DNA of 64,000 nt. It comes from JALHMQ01 sp020248785 (GTDB lineage Bacteria > Pseudomonadota > Gammaproteobacteria > Burkholderiales > Burkholderiaceae_F). The stretch lies in assembly GCA_046343415.1 (NCBI GenBank), contig JBKDNL010000028.1, forward strand, positions 1 through 64,000. Direction: 5' to 3'. Below, piece by piece: positions 9,422 to 17,468 of this stretch. The notes beneath the pieces are model-generated. The model was not told the DNA's origin, did no database searches, and was given only the letters and a program-made list of their open reading frames with translations. A program made the translations under genes and the position numbers. Position 1 is the stretch's first letter; every line of letters starts with the position of its first letter.

Positions 9422-10339
9422 TCAGCGCGCTGTCAGCGCTTGCGCCGTGGCGAGCCAAACGGGCAGCGTCAGCATCGCCAGCACGGTCTGGAGCGTCACG
9501 ACGAAGGCCACGGGCGCGGCATTGCCGCCCATGCGCGCGGCCAGCACATAGGCGCTCGATGCCGTAGGGAGCGCGGCGAAGAGCATGAGCACCTGCGCCG
9601 GCACACCGCGCAGCCCTGCCACGGTGATCAACGCCAGCGCCACTGCCGGAAACAGCAGCAGCTTCACCGCGCTGAAGTAGCCAAGCACGAGCCGCTGCGA
9701 CTGGACGGCCGCCAGCGTGAGCCCCGCGCCGATGCACAGCAGGCCCAGGGCCAAGCTTGCGCCGCCCAGCCGGCCAAGCAAGTTCTGCACGATGCCTGGC
9801 ATGGTCCAGCCCAGCAGGTTGGTCACCAGCCCAGCCACGGTACCGATGATGAGCGGATTGGTCGCCAGTTCCTTGGCCAGACCGCGTTCCGCATGCCGCG
9901 CGAGCGCGAACACCGCGAACAGATTGGCCAGCGGCACGCACACCGAGATGATGAGCGCCAACAACGCCACCCCGCGCGCCCCGAACAGTGACTGCGCCAG
10001 GGCCAGCCCGATGTACGAGTTGTAGCGAAAGGCGGTTTGCACGCTGCTCGCAAACACCTCCGGTGCCGGCTTGAGCATCGGCCGCGCCGCAAACCCGGCT
10101 GCAACCGCGACGAGAAACGCGCCGACCGCCACGCCGAGGGTGACCAAATCGGTCGTGAGTGAAAAGCTGGCGCTGTTGATCGCGTTGAACAGGAGCGCTG
10201 GAAACAGCACGTAGTACACGAGCTTCTCCGCGCCGGTCCAGAAGGCGCGATCGAACGCCTTGGGCCAGGCCCGCGCCAGCACCAGCCCCACGAGGATGAG
10301 CGCGAAGTCCGACAGGATGACGAGGGTGTGGCTGAGCAT
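9422..10339 (-). CDS. AEC (auxin efflux carrier) family transporter
   Basis: An inner-membrane carrier of about 305 residues with some ten hydrophobic segments. The family hallmarks are the N-terminal helix MLSHTLVILSDFALILVGLVLA, LVYYVLFPALLFNAI, and the central FRYNSYIGLALA with the conserved Asn motif. I chose the ATG at 10339 because the first transmembrane helix starts there; the frame extends to 10426 without a membrane-like sequence. Homologues export organic acids such as malate or malonate, but the substrate is not readable here. It converges with the MBL-fold gene. Confidence 0.88.
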   Translation of the reverse strand: MLSHTLVILSDFALILVGLVLARAWPKAFDRAFWTGAEKLVYYVLFPALLFNAINSASFSLTTDLVTLGVAVGAFLVAVAAGFAARPMLKPAPEVFASSVQTAFRYNSYIGLALAQSLFGARGVALLALIISVCVPLANLFAVFALARHAERGLAKELATNPLIIGTVAGLVTNLLGWTMPGIVQNLLGRLGGASLALGLLCIGAGLTLAAVQSQRLVLGYFSAVKLLLFPAVALALITVAGLRGVPAQVLMLFAALPTASSAYVLAARMGGNAAPVAFVVTLQTVLAMLTLPVWLATAQALTAR

Positions 10340-10512
10340 CGGGGCGGGCGATAGGTCAGGCGCGATCGTAGCCGCGACGCGCGGCATGATCGGCGACTGG
10401 CCGCGCAAGCGGGCCGACCTCTGCAAGGCCCGAGGCGCGCACCGGTTTGGATCGCCCTGGCGCTGCCCCTATAATCCGTTGTTTTCCCGCCAGGCCTGCT
10501 CCTGTCGGATGT

Positions 10513-10588
<76 letters not shown>

Positions 10589-11049
10589 TCTTCGTGAGAG
10601 TGGATACTAACATTTTGCGGAGCGCTCCGCAATTTCTCCCAGGATGGCACCTTCAGTAGTTCGCGCATCTGCTTCACCGCATCGGCCACTTCCTTCTTGA
10701 ACTCGCGCCGGTTGCGGAACTTCAGGTCAAGCTCGACGTGCGGGATCGCCCACCCGTCGACCACGATGAACACCGCGCCCACGCCGCCCGGCTTGAAGCC
10801 GGCGTAGGCGAAATCCACGCGGCCGAACAGCGCCTTCTCGACCTTGCGCAGCTCGCGGGACATGAAGCCCTCCTTGGTCGACGGCAGGTACGACGGCCGC
10901 GCCCACTGCATGCGCAGCTTGCCCAGCGTCTCCAGTCGGCGGACGTGCGCACGACGACGGTCGAGCGCGGAGCCCTTGCGCAGCCTGCGGCGCCGGATGG
11001 CCCGCTGCACTGCGTAGAAGTTCGGTTCGTTGATGCCCGTCAGAGTCAT
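10589..11049 (-). CDS. Phage protein of unknown function whose frame crosses the attachment site
   Basis: A basic protein starting MTLTGINEPNFYAVQRA, with an Arg-rich N-terminus (RAIRRRRLRKG) and a later part FKPGGVGAVFIVVDGWAIPHVELDL. Its ATG overlaps the integrase stop by four bases, so it is translationally coupled to int. The frame has no stop before the tRNA; after SWEKLRSAPQNV it reads through the antisense of the tRNA. The native C-terminus is therefore either replaced by integration or lies at the other phage end. An 18-base perfect palindrome at 10615-10632 lies inside this end and might act as a hairpin. Confidence 0.6.
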
Positions 11050-12077
11050 TTGTTCGGCCTCACTTTCAACCCGCGTTGGCGGATGTAGATGTCGGTGGTG
11101 GTTGCCTTGCTGTGGCCCAGCAAGTTCTGCGCAGCGACGGTGCCCTCGGCCGCGGCCTTGTCGGTGCCGGCCTTCGCGCGCAGGTCACGGAACTGAAACT
11201 GCTTGATGTCGGCCGCGAGCTTCGGCAGTGCCGCCGCTGCAGCAGTGCGGGCGTCGTCGAAGCGATCCCGCAGCATGGTCTTGGTGAGCGGCTTGCCGTG
11301 CTCGTTGGTGAGCAGCGCCATCACGATCACCTTGCACGCGGCCTTGCGCTTGCGGCAGCGACCTATCACGGTCTTGAGCCGGCCCTCGACGACGATCCAG
11401 CGCACGGCGCCGGTCTTCTTCTGGTCGACGCCCAGGGCGCCGTCCTTGATGTCGCCCTCGCTCATCGTGAGCACGTCCTGGGGCCGCTGGCCGGTGAGAT
11501 AGGCCAAGTCCATCGCGTCCTGCATCTCGGGGGCGGCGTGGTCGTACACGGCTCTGACCACTGCATCGCTAGCGTAGAACTTGCGCTGCGCCTTGCTGCC
11601 CTCGAACTTCACGCCCGCACAGGGGTTGGGCCGCGCGGTGTAGCCCTCGCGCCGCGCGAACTCGAAGATCGTCGACAGCGTGGCCTTGTCCCGTGCGGCC
11701 TGCACTTTGTGCTCGCGGTGCCGCGCACCGTACTGGTAGACGTGGGTGGACTCGATCTCGTCGAGCGGAGCGCCGTCGAAGAACGCCTGGAGCCGCTTGA
11801 TCGCCAGCTTGTATTCGCGCTGAGTCTTCTCGGCTAGCGTGACCAGCTCGCGTGCCGTGTACTGCTCGACCACGTCCGCGAACGTGGTCTGTTTGGCGGC
11901 GGGCTTGCCCATCAGCTCCGACCACTTCTTCACCGCGAGCAGGTAGTCGCTGCCCAGCGGAATCTCCCGGCGGGGCCGCTCGGCGGTGTCGAAGTAGTAG
12001 AAGGTGCGGCCCGACTTCTGCACGCGTGCCCGCATGCGCACGGGCAGCGACAGATGGACGGTTGGCTTTCGCCCCAT
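11046..12077 (-). CDS. int: Phage tyrosine recombinase (integrase)
   Basis: Catalyses site-specific integration and excision at the adjacent tRNA-Thr. The catalytic domain shows the first Arg in LTGQRPQDVLTMS, box II in FQFRDLRAKAGTD (the usual His of HxxR is Arg, seen in this subfamily), LLGHSKATTTDIYIRQR with His, and the nucleophile Tyr. The N-terminal half (about residues 60-150) is a core-binding-type helical domain. At 343 residues it has the common length. It reads toward the tRNA, with DUF4224 immediately upstream. Confidence 0.93.
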   Translation of the reverse strand: MGRKPTVHLSLPVRMRARVQKSGRTFYYFDTAERPRREIPLGSDYLLAVKKWSELMGKPAAKQTTFADVVEQYTARELVTLAEKTQREYKLAIKRLQAFFDGAPLDEIESTHVYQYGARHREHKVQAARDKATLSTIFEFARREGYTARPNPCAGVKFEGSKAQRKFYASDAVVRAVYDHAAPEMQDAMDLAYLTGQRPQDVLTMSEGDIKDGALGVDQKKTGAVRWIVVEGRLKTVIGRCRKRKAACKVIVMALLTNEHGKPLTKTMLRDRFDDARTAAAAALPKLAADIKQFQFRDLRAKAGTDKAAAEGTVAAQNLLGHSKATTTDIYIRQRGLKVRPNK

Positions 12078-12086
12078 GCGGCTCTC

Positions 12087-12293
12087 CTATGCGGGAGCCG
12101 GCTGCCACTTCGGCTTCGGCTCCTCTACTCGTTGATCCTCGCGCCCCTCAATGTGGACGCGGGCGACGATTATCTCGCCCACGTCGTTCACGCGGAAGGG
12201 CACACCCATGCGCCGGAGCGCGGCGATCTGCTTGGATCGCCACGCCCGGCCCGTCAGCCGGCGAACTTCGTCCGGCTCCAAAAACGTCTTCAT
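12087..12293 (-). CDS. DUF4224 family protein, possible excisionase or directionality factor
   Basis: 68 residues beginning MKTFLEPDEVRRLTGRAWRSKQIAALRRMGVPF, the DUF4224 signature: a small helix-turn-helix-like domain regularly encoded beside phage integrases. It lies nine bases upstream of int on the same strand. By position and size it could be the recombination directionality factor; that role is inferred. Confidence 0.75.
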   Translation of the reverse strand: MKTFLEPDEVRRLTGRAWRSKQIAALRRMGVPFRVNDVGEIIVARVHIEGREDQRVEEPKPKWQPAPA

Positions 12294-12314
12294 GCCATGA
12301 CCTCAAACTCGCGG

Positions 12315-12548
12315 TTAGGCTTTTGTGCCAAGGCCGCGCGTAGCGTCTTCCCAAGACTCGCGCGTGATCTGCGGCGCTTCGGCTGCTGGCTTGGCGCGTT
12401 CGTGGCATTCCTTCCATGCCTCCCACGCGCCGCATGTCCACGGGTGCGCATACTCGTCGGTGTAGCCCGGCCCCGTCTTTCGGTTCAGCATGTGCGGATT
12501 TTTCACCCACGATTCGAAGTCGTCACGCAGCTTGTAGCCTGTTGTCAT
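12315..12548 (-). CDS. Hypothetical phage protein
   Basis: 77 residues beginning MTTGYKLRDDFESWVKNPHM, with a Trp- and Glu-rich C-terminus (CGAWEAWKECHERAK). No family recognised. I prefer the start at 12548 because AAGGAAA precedes it; an alternative ATG at 12569 overlaps the upstream stop as ATGA and would add seven residues. Confidence 0.6.
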   Translation of the reverse strand: MTTGYKLRDDFESWVKNPHMLNRKTGPGYTDEYAHPWTCGAWEAWKECHERAKPAAEAPQITRESWEDATRGLGTKA

Positions 12549-12565
12549 CGTCGTTTCCTTTGTCT

Positions 12566-12847
12566 TCATGCCCTGAACTCTCTGAACTCGACCTCGCGGA
12601 TGTCTTCGACTTCGGCCTCGAGCACCGGCATCTGCTGGTACTTGCGGTAGAGCTTCTTGTACTTCTGATACAGGCCCCGCACGCTGGTGGGGGCCAGGGT
12701 GATGAAACGTTGCCCCGGCGCGATCTGGTACTCGCGGTAAGGCGCGTCCGCGGTCTTCTGCGGCTGGCCCTCGGGCGAGGGCAGGTTGCGCTTCGGGGCT
12801 TGCTCGCGGGCGACGCGGCGCAGGTACTTGCACTTCTTGGCGTTCAT
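12566..12847 (-). CDS. Hypothetical basic phage protein
   Basis: 93 residues beginning MNAKKCKYLRRVAREQ, with a Tyr/Lys-rich middle (YQKYKKLYRKYQQ) and an acidic end. The ATG at 12847 follows a strong AGGAGG. No family recognised; part of the leftward early operon. Confidence 0.65.
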   Translation of the reverse strand: MNAKKCKYLRRVAREQAPKRNLPSPEGQPQKTADAPYREYQIAPGQRFITLAPTSVRGLYQKYKKLYRKYQQMPVLEAEVEDIREVEFREFRA

Positions 12848-12855
12848 GCGACCTC

Positions 12856-13110
12856 CTACTTGATTTCGACTTTGTGCTCGTTGCGTTGGATGGTGCGGTA
12901 GTCGTCCAGCTTCATCGTGCGGCCGTCGACCGTGACAAAGCAGCCGGCCACCGTGTCGTACTCGGCGTTCACGCCAAGCATTCGGCCGTTGGTGGCGCAT
13001 TCGGCCCGCCCGATGGTGGCCGACATGACGAACGCAAGGGCGAAGGTCACCGCGAACGCGCCGGCACTGACGATGGAAAGGCCGACAACAAACTCCAGTG
13101 CGTCTCTCAT
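12856..13110 (-). CDS. Small phage membrane or exported protein
   Basis: 84 residues with one strongly hydrophobic N-terminal segment (about residues 6-33, LSIVSAGAFAVTFALAFVM) followed by a polar domain with two cysteines. It would be an inner-membrane protein with one anchor, or be exported. No family recognised. Confidence 0.6.
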   Translation of the reverse strand: MRDALEFVVGLSIVSAGAFAVTFALAFVMSATIGRAECATNGRMLGVNAEYDTVAGCFVTVDGRTMKLDDYRTIQRNEHKVEIK

Positions 13111-13119
13111 GCGGCGCTC

Positions 13120-13689
13120 CTACTTACGGGTTAGCTCGTTAAACCGAGCAATGAAGTTGGCGCGTGCCGACTGCCAGGGCCACGGGATGATCGTGCCCAG
13201 CGTGGGCAGCGTGTCGATTGGCCCCCACGACGGGCCGGCCGTCATCAGGTCGCGCTTCTCCTGGCCCAGGATCAGCGCGTCGGCCTCGCTGACGCTCGCG
13301 GGTTGCTCCGGCTGCAGGCCGAACTTCTCGCAGATCGCCGCCATGACGAGCGCTTCGATGACGTGAAAGTCCGGCATGTCTTTCTTCAGCGGCCGGGCCA
13401 CGTCGGGCAGGTACGCCTCGGCTGCATCATGCAGCAGGCCCCACAGTGCGTCCTCGGCGGGCACGAGGTAGCTCACGCAGTAGCTGTGCTGGCCCACGCT
13501 GTAGAACGTGTGGCAGTGGCCCGTGTAGCGGCACTTCAAGGCGAGGGCGTGGGCGATGTCCTCGATGCACACGTCCTCGGGGCGCGGGTCAAGCGGCCAG
13601 AACTTGCGGCCGGTGAACGTCTGTATCCAGTCGCCACGCCGCGCGGGCGTCTCGGGCAGTTCAGGTTTGATCTCAGGCAAGGGAGACAT
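13120..13689 (-). CDS. HD-domain phosphohydrolase (YfbR-like)
   Basis: 189 residues. After GDWIQTFTGRKFWPLDPRPEDV comes the HD metal-binding core: a His in TFYSVGQHSYCVSYLV, then LLHDAAEAYLPDVARPLK with the HD pair and, further on, Asp in ADALILGQEKRD. Phage members of this family hydrolyse nucleotides; some are dATP triphosphohydrolases in diaminopurine phages. It lies in the same operon as a dGTP_diPhyd-like protein and a family A polymerase, suggesting a role in dNTP pools. The exact substrate is not established. Confidence 0.85.
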   Translation of the reverse strand: MSPLPEIKPELPETPARRGDWIQTFTGRKFWPLDPRPEDVCIEDIAHALALKCRYTGHCHTFYSVGQHSYCVSYLVPAEDALWGLLHDAAEAYLPDVARPLKKDMPDFHVIEALVMAAICEKFGLQPEQPASVSEADALILGQEKRDLMTAGPSWGPIDTLPTLGTIIPWPWQSARANFIARFNELTRK

Positions 13690-13706
13690 GCGGTTCTCCT
13701 AACAGG

Positions 13707-13934
13707 TTAGTGGGGCTCTCGAACCCCGTTCTCGTAATCCTCTCGGCCATCCCAAGCGGCATGGACAAAGATGTTGTCCCCGTCGGGCTCCGCGCCGCAG
13801 GGGCAGGGGCGGTCAACGTAGTGCGCGAACAAGTCGCTGATGGGGATGATGTGCACCTCGGTGCGGCCTTTGTCGCTGACGCGGGGCATGTTGACCCATC
13901 CCGCGCCGAGGGTGCGGTTGCACTCCACGCGCAT
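13707..13934 (-). CDS. Hypothetical phage protein
   Basis: 75 residues beginning MRVECNRTLGAGWVNMPRVS. It contains DLFAHYVDRPCPCGAEPDGDNIFVHAAWDGREDYE, a pattern common in small phage proteins of unknown role. Its ATG at 13934 shares one base with the TGA of the HNH gene (TGATG), so the two are coupled. Confidence 0.65.
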   Translation of the reverse strand: MRVECNRTLGAGWVNMPRVSDKGRTEVHIIPISDLFAHYVDRPCPCGAEPDGDNIFVHAAWDGREDYENGVREPH

Positions 13935-14179
13935 CACCCGTAGCCCTTCTTGCCCTTGCGCCACCCGCTGTTGGTCTTCTCGTGCACCGCGCGCAGGTTC
14001 TTCGGGTCGTTGCCGCCGCCGTCCTTGATCATGCGTTTGTGGTCCACGTCCACGTTCGATGGCAGGTCGCCGTTGCGCGTCTCGTACTCGCGGCGGGCGG
14101 CGTTGCGCTGGGCGCGCTTCTTCACTTGCTCGGGCTTGCTGTGGTAGTCCCGGTACTCTTTCTTGTAGTCACGCGACAC
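13934..14179 (-). CDS. HNH endonuclease
   Basis: 81 residues. The C-terminal half has the HNH metal site: NVDVDHKRMIKDGGGNDPKN with the DH pair and Asn, then AVHEKTNSGWRKGKKG with the second His. The N-terminus is highly basic. Small free-standing HNH proteins in phages nick DNA and often assist packaging or recombination. The gene overlaps its neighbours on both sides. Confidence 0.82.
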   Translation of the reverse strand: MSRDYKKEYRDYHSKPEQVKKRAQRNAARREYETRNGDLPSNVDVDHKRMIKDGGGNDPKNLRAVHEKTNSGWRKGKKGYG

Positions 14180-14393
14180 GGCGCTTCTCCCTCAGACTTT
14201 GGCAGTCCACGCAGCGCACCTTGCCCATCGCAAGCCGTGCTTCGGGTATCTCGATCTCGCAGTCGACGCAGTGCTTGCCGTCGAAGTCGGGGTGCTCCTC
14301 GACCCGGTTCGCCGCAATCGAGTTAGCGGCGATGCCCCCGGCCCGCTCGGCTTCCTGCAGGCGCAGCGCCTTTTCAAACATCCATTCATCCAT
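14169..14393 (-). CDS. TraR/DksA-type zinc finger protein
   Basis: 74 residues. A helical N-terminus (MDEWMFEKALRLQEAER) precedes the finger KHCVDCEIEIPEARLAMGKVRCVDCQ, a CxxC...CxxC TraR/DksA motif. TraR-type proteins bind the RNA polymerase secondary channel and mimic DksA with ppGpp. A transcription-modulating role during early infection is inferred from the family. Confidence 0.8.
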   Translation of the reverse strand: MDEWMFEKALRLQEAERAGGIAANSIAANRVEEHPDFDGKHCVDCEIEIPEARLAMGKVRCVDCQSLREKRRVA

Positions 14394-14673
14394 CGAACAC
14401 TCCGTCTAGCTGGCTAACACTGTCAACGACAAAATAAAGACCACCCGCAGCAAGGATGGCCTCCTGTTGAAACTTCTGCTTTTCTGAGAGATTTTCCCGT
14501 TTTCCTGGCGCCTTGGCCTCAATGCCGACGAAACGCCCCGCCCAACAGCAGACAAAGTCCGGGATGCCGTGCACCCCCATGCCGTTGCTGACCGGACAGA
14601 AAAACCACACGCCCTTACGGCGTAAGAACGCCTTGATGGCTGTCTTGACTTTCCCCTCGGGGGTCGTTGCCAC
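14386..14673 (-). CDS. VRR-NUC domain nuclease
   Basis: 95 residues covering one VRR-NUC domain: MATTPEGKVKTAIKAFLRRKG, then GMGVHGIPDFVCCWAGRFVGIEAKAPG with the catalytic Asp and E-x-K, then LSEKQKFQQEAI. Such stand-alone phage members resolve branched DNA. It overlaps the downstream zinc-finger gene by eight bases. Confidence 0.85.
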   Translation of the reverse strand: MATTPEGKVKTAIKAFLRRKGVWFFCPVSNGMGVHGIPDFVCCWAGRFVGIEAKAPGKRENLSEKQKFQQEAILAAGGLYFVVDSVSQLDGVFDG

Positions 14674-14803
14674 GATCCAACTCCTCGACCAGTTCCAGTG
14701 CGCGCCGCAGGCGATGCGCCAGTTCAGCCTCCAGCGGCGTCGCCGACTCCAACCCGATGATGAGGTTGCATAGCTCGCTGTCTGTCAGTGCTGTGGCTAC
14801 CAT
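14615..14803 (-). CDS. Hypothetical small phage protein
   Basis: 62 residues beginning MVATALTDSELCNLIIGLES, mostly helical, ending in a polar tail that overlaps the VRR-NUC gene by 59 bases in another frame. AAGGAG lies eight bases before the ATG at 14803; an upstream ATG at 14830 lacks a ribosome site. Confidence 0.5.
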   Translation of the reverse strand: MVATALTDSELCNLIIGLESATPLEAELAHRLRRALELVEELDRGNDPRGESQDSHQGVLTP

Positions 14804-14847
14804 GAGTGCTCTACTCCTTAGTTTAGTCATGCCGGGGGAGCCCCGGC

Positions 14848-15525
14848 TCAAGTTCCGCAGTGCTCGCAGTTGCGCCGCCCGACCGGGCACCACTCGCGGC
14901 ACAGGCCGCTGGGGCGCTTGGGGAAGTTGTTCGTCTCGTATGCCTCCTTCATGCGCTCGACGCGAATCATGAAACCCTTCCACAGGGCGGGCTTGTTGTC
15001 GCGCTGATAGGTCTCCTGGTCGGTCTTGCCGGCGTGCAGCCACACGTAGCCCGTGCGAATCCGCTCGACCTTGGGGTAGACCTCGAAGCCCACGGCAGCG
15101 AACAGTTCGAGCTGGTCGGTGTCGGGTTTGCGCTTGCCAGTCTTCCAGTCGAGCAGGATCGCCTCCTTCTCGCCGCGGATGCACACGTCGAAGACGACGC
15201 GCAGCCACACGTCCTTGCCGAAGTAGGTCGTCTCCTTCATGGCCTCGGTAAGCGCGACCTTGTGCTCGCAGCGGATGTCGCCCGGCATGCCCTTGACGCG
15301 GTCGGCGATGGCCCCCCACTGCTGGTACTTGTCCGGCAACCACTGCTTGCCCTCGACGTGGAGCTGCATCGCCTTGTGCACCGCCTGCCCTTCGGTGGTC
15401 GCCGTGGTCGGCGGCTCCGAGACGGTCTTGGCGACCTTGGTGAGGTAGTACCGCCAGGGGCACGTCTCGAACGCCTGGAGCGCGCTGTACGACCACGCGA
15501 AAGGCTTACTGGCTAACGTTGTCAT
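14848..15525 (-). CDS. PD-(D/E)XK exonuclease, RecB/Cas4-like
   Basis: 225 residues. The N-terminus SYSALQAFETCPWRYYLTKV is the RecB-family opening. The active site follows: GQAVHKAMQ, then VVFDVCIRGEKEAILLDWKTGKRKPD (Asp and D-x-K), then DQLELFA. A Cys near the start and a C-terminal CREWCPVGRRNCEHCG could hold an iron-sulfur cluster as in Cas4/AddB nucleases. No Cas genes are nearby, so it is a phage recombination or replication exonuclease. It overlaps the upstream gene by 20 bases. Confidence 0.85.
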   Translation of the reverse strand: MTTLASKPFAWSYSALQAFETCPWRYYLTKVAKTVSEPPTTATTEGQAVHKAMQLHVEGKQWLPDKYQQWGAIADRVKGMPGDIRCEHKVALTEAMKETTYFGKDVWLRVVFDVCIRGEKEAILLDWKTGKRKPDTDQLELFAAVGFEVYPKVERIRTGYVWLHAGKTDQETYQRDNKPALWKGFMIRVERMKEAYETNNFPKRPSGLCREWCPVGRRNCEHCGT

Positions 15526-16078
15526 GGATAGTGAAATGCTTCGGTGCGCGGTCGGCGTATTGCTCCTTGAGCTTCGCCATCAGCGTCTCGCATTCGCTGT
15601 AAACATCTCGCAAGCCTACCACAGGCGGCCGATCATCTGTTAGCTTCCCCGCCGCTTTGGCGTCTAACAGAATCGCGGCGCAGGCCATGATGTTCCCCAG
15701 GTGATGCGTGCCGTCGACCGGGTCGTGCTCCTCGCCGCTCATGTACGCGTCCAGGTGGCGCTGCATGGCCGCAAGGTAGATCGACGTGCGCACGCCGGCC
15801 GCGCGCCAGTTCCACGCCCCGTACTTGAGCATGCCGGCGAACTGCGCCATCGCCCAGTACGCCTTGGCGATGGGCGAGCACAGGTTGAGCATGAGCTTGG
15901 TCACGCCGACCATGTCCTTCGGGTTGGTGGGCTTGTTGCTAGCGACCTCGGGAACCAGCTTGGGGGCATCAACCCTCTCCGGCCCTGGCTTACGAACCGC
16001 GCGGGCGACCTGCAGGTAGATGTCGACGGCGCCGGACACCTCCGCGCCTCGCGGGGTTGTCCCTTCCATGTCGTTCAT
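15506..16078 (-). CDS. dATP/dGTP diphosphohydrolase N-terminal-like protein (former DUF5664)
   Basis: 190 residues. The core KPTNPKDMVGVTKLMLNLCSP, then KYGAWNWRAAGVRTSIYLAAMQRHLDAYMSGEEHDP, then GTHHLGNIMACAAILLDAKAAGKLTDDRP matches the family named from dATP/dGTP diphosphohydrolases of phages with diaminopurine DNA. The ATG at 16078 follows AGGAGG. With the HD phosphohydrolase in the same operon it probably shapes the purine deoxynucleotide pool. No purZ homologue is seen in the window. Confidence 0.75.
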   Translation of the reverse strand: MNDMEGTTPRGAEVSGAVDIYLQVARAVRKPGPERVDAPKLVPEVASNKPTNPKDMVGVTKLMLNLCSPIAKAYWAMAQFAGMLKYGAWNWRAAGVRTSIYLAAMQRHLDAYMSGEEHDPVDGTHHLGNIMACAAILLDAKAAGKLTDDRPPVVGLRDVYSECETLMAKLKEQYADRAPKHFTIHDNVSQ

Positions 16079-16144
16079 GTGACCTCCTGTTAGAATGGTG
16101 TTGCGGTTCTCCAAACGGAGAATTTCAGGCCAGCTCCCGCTGGC

Positions 16145-16747
16145 CTACTTTTTTCCGATCTTCACTGGCCGGTTGCGTTCTGCACGGGCCAACTCCTCCA
16201 GCCCGTCCAGCTCCTTGTCGACCGTCGACCAGAAGGCGGTGATCACCGACTTCTGCTCGTCCAGCGTCAGCCGGTGCTGCAGTTGTTTGCGCTCGGCTTC
16301 AAGGGCCTTGTCCCGGCCCTTCTTCCACTTGTTGGCCTGCGCCTGCATGAAGTCCAGTCGCGCCCGCCCGCGTAGCTGGTTCCGCTCGCTGCGCATCATG
16401 TTCTCAATCTCGACTGCCCGGCGCTCACGCTCGCGCTTCTGCTGCATGAAGTCGCGCATGTACGCCGTCTTGTCGAACCGCTCGTCAGGGGGCGCGGCTA
16501 GCGGGGGCAACCCCGCGTCGGCGCGCTTGGCCTCGATAAGCGAAACGACTGCGTCGAATTTCTCTCGATCCGCCACTCCGAGTTCGAGCAGTGGATTTAG
16601 GAACTCCCTGTCGCCGGAGAAACGCGCCTGCAGCGACTTGGCAGCAGGGAGTAGAGCGAGAACGTCCGAGTACACCTCGGATGCTTGCGGCAAAGCGATG
16701 AGCCTGTTAACCGCATCGAGCAGAGCTATACGTTCGGGGTTAGCCAT
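16145..16747 (-). CDS. Hypothetical coiled-coil phage protein
   Basis: 200 residues, highly charged. The C-terminal half (about residues 105-185, e.g. MQQKRERERRAVEIENMMR) is predicted by eye to be a long helix or coiled coil. No family recognised. The ATG at 16747 follows AGGAGG. A possible leftward promoter lies upstream (TATAAC at 16776-16771 with a weak -35). The end of the gene and the next intergenic hold two small hairpins at 16106-16121 and 16128-16145. Confidence 0.6.
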   Translation of the reverse strand: MANPERIALLDAVNRLIALPQASEVYSDVLALLPAAKSLQARFSGDREFLNPLLELGVADREKFDAVVSLIEAKRADAGLPPLAAPPDERFDKTAYMRDFMQQKRERERRAVEIENMMRSERNQLRGRARLDFMQAQANKWKKGRDKALEAERKQLQHRLTLDEQKSVITAFWSTVDKELDGLEELARAERNRPVKIGKK

Positions 16748-16804
16748 ATTGACCTCCTAGTTTATGCCGTGTTATACACTTGATCTCCTGTAAAGAAAAT
16801 TATA

Positions 16805-17188
16805 TTACTCCTCATGCGTCGTCTGCGGCGCCTTTGGGATAGGCAGCAGCTTGCCGGTAGGCGTGCGCCACTTCCAGGCCATGCCCACGGCCAGCCGATG
16901 CACGCCCATCGGGTAATCACCGCTGTGCGCGTGCTCGCGGATGTCTTCTTCAACCGCACCGTATAGCCAGCCGCCACACTCGTCGCTCAGCCAGTGCCGG
17001 GCCACCATGCAGTGCGCGCAGACCTTGTGGGTGTTCAGCGCGCCCTCCCACATGAATCGGTCAACGTGATAGCGCTCGCCGGGCGCAATCTCGCGCCCGC
17101 ACTCTTTGCACTAGTGCGTCTTGCGGGACACGGGGTCGGCCTGCGAGAGCATCGTCCCTCGGCCGTCGCCGTTTTCGAGCATGCACAT
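16805..17188 (-). pseudogene. Zinc-finger-type phage protein interrupted by an in-frame amber codon
   Basis: Reading from the ATG at 17188 gives MCMLENGDGRGTM...VSRKTH, then TAG (17113-17111, codon 26), then the frame continues CKECGREIAPGERYHVDRFMW...CAHC...LSDECGGWLYG to the stop at 16805. The part after TAG begins exactly where related phage proteins continue (KTH-x-C-x-E-C-G-R), so the stop splits one gene. A shorter protein could restart at Met 17053 but would lose the first CxxC. Either a point mutation or a suppressed TAG. Confidence 0.65.
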
Positions 17189-17203
17189 GCTTTCTAACTC
17201 CAG

Positions 17204-17353
17204 TTAGGCCACAAAGCGAACGTGCGTGACCAGCCACCACCGCGCCCAGCCGGCCATGCATGCCAGCGCCAGGACACCCAGCGCGGCCAGTACCAGCAGC
17301 GTTTCAAAGATCACACGGTCGATGAACCCGCGTTGTTGGCGTTTCGTATTCAT
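17204..17353 (-). CDS. Small single-span membrane protein, cassette-like gene 1
   Basis: 49 residues, MNTKRQQRGFIDRVIF followed by one transmembrane segment (about residues 15-36) and an aromatic C-terminus ending VRFVA. A purine-rich ribosome site (GGAGCGAAGA) precedes the ATG. Its stop codon forms part of GCCTAAC, the integron core-site pattern, and an attC-like site lies just upstream (17378-17434). No family recognised. Confidence 0.55.
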   Translation of the reverse strand: MNTKRQQRGFIDRVIFETLLVLAALGVLALACMAGWARWWLVTHVRFVA

Positions 17354-17377
17354 AGTCTTCTTCGCTCCGGTTACAGC

Positions 17378-17434
17378 GCCTAACTTGGCGCTCCATCGGA
17401 CGCCATGCTGGCGCCGATGATCTTGGTGTTAGCC
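17378..17434. repeat. attC-like site A
   Basis: 57 bases that start with GCCTAAC (fits RYYYAAC) and end with GTTAGCC (GTTRRRY apart from one base). The inside folds as CATCGG-A-CGCCA, loop TGC, TGGCG-CCGATG, an imperfect stem with one extrahelical A. Length and layout match integron attC recombination sites. A second hairpin, GCCGGCACC/GGTGCCGGC, follows at 17432-17458. Confidence 0.55.
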
Positions 17435-17468
17435 GGCACCAATACCCTCGGTGCCGGCATCGCAGCGT

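Noticed and set aside
10615..10632. Perfect 18-base palindrome as an intrinsic terminator for the int operon
   Set aside because: No T-run follows on either strand and it lies within an open frame; kept only as a note in that gene.
16128..16154. Hairpin plus T-run on the plus strand, terminator-like
   Set aside because: It points against the direction of all genes around it; more likely a small intergenic hairpin at the end of the leftward gene.
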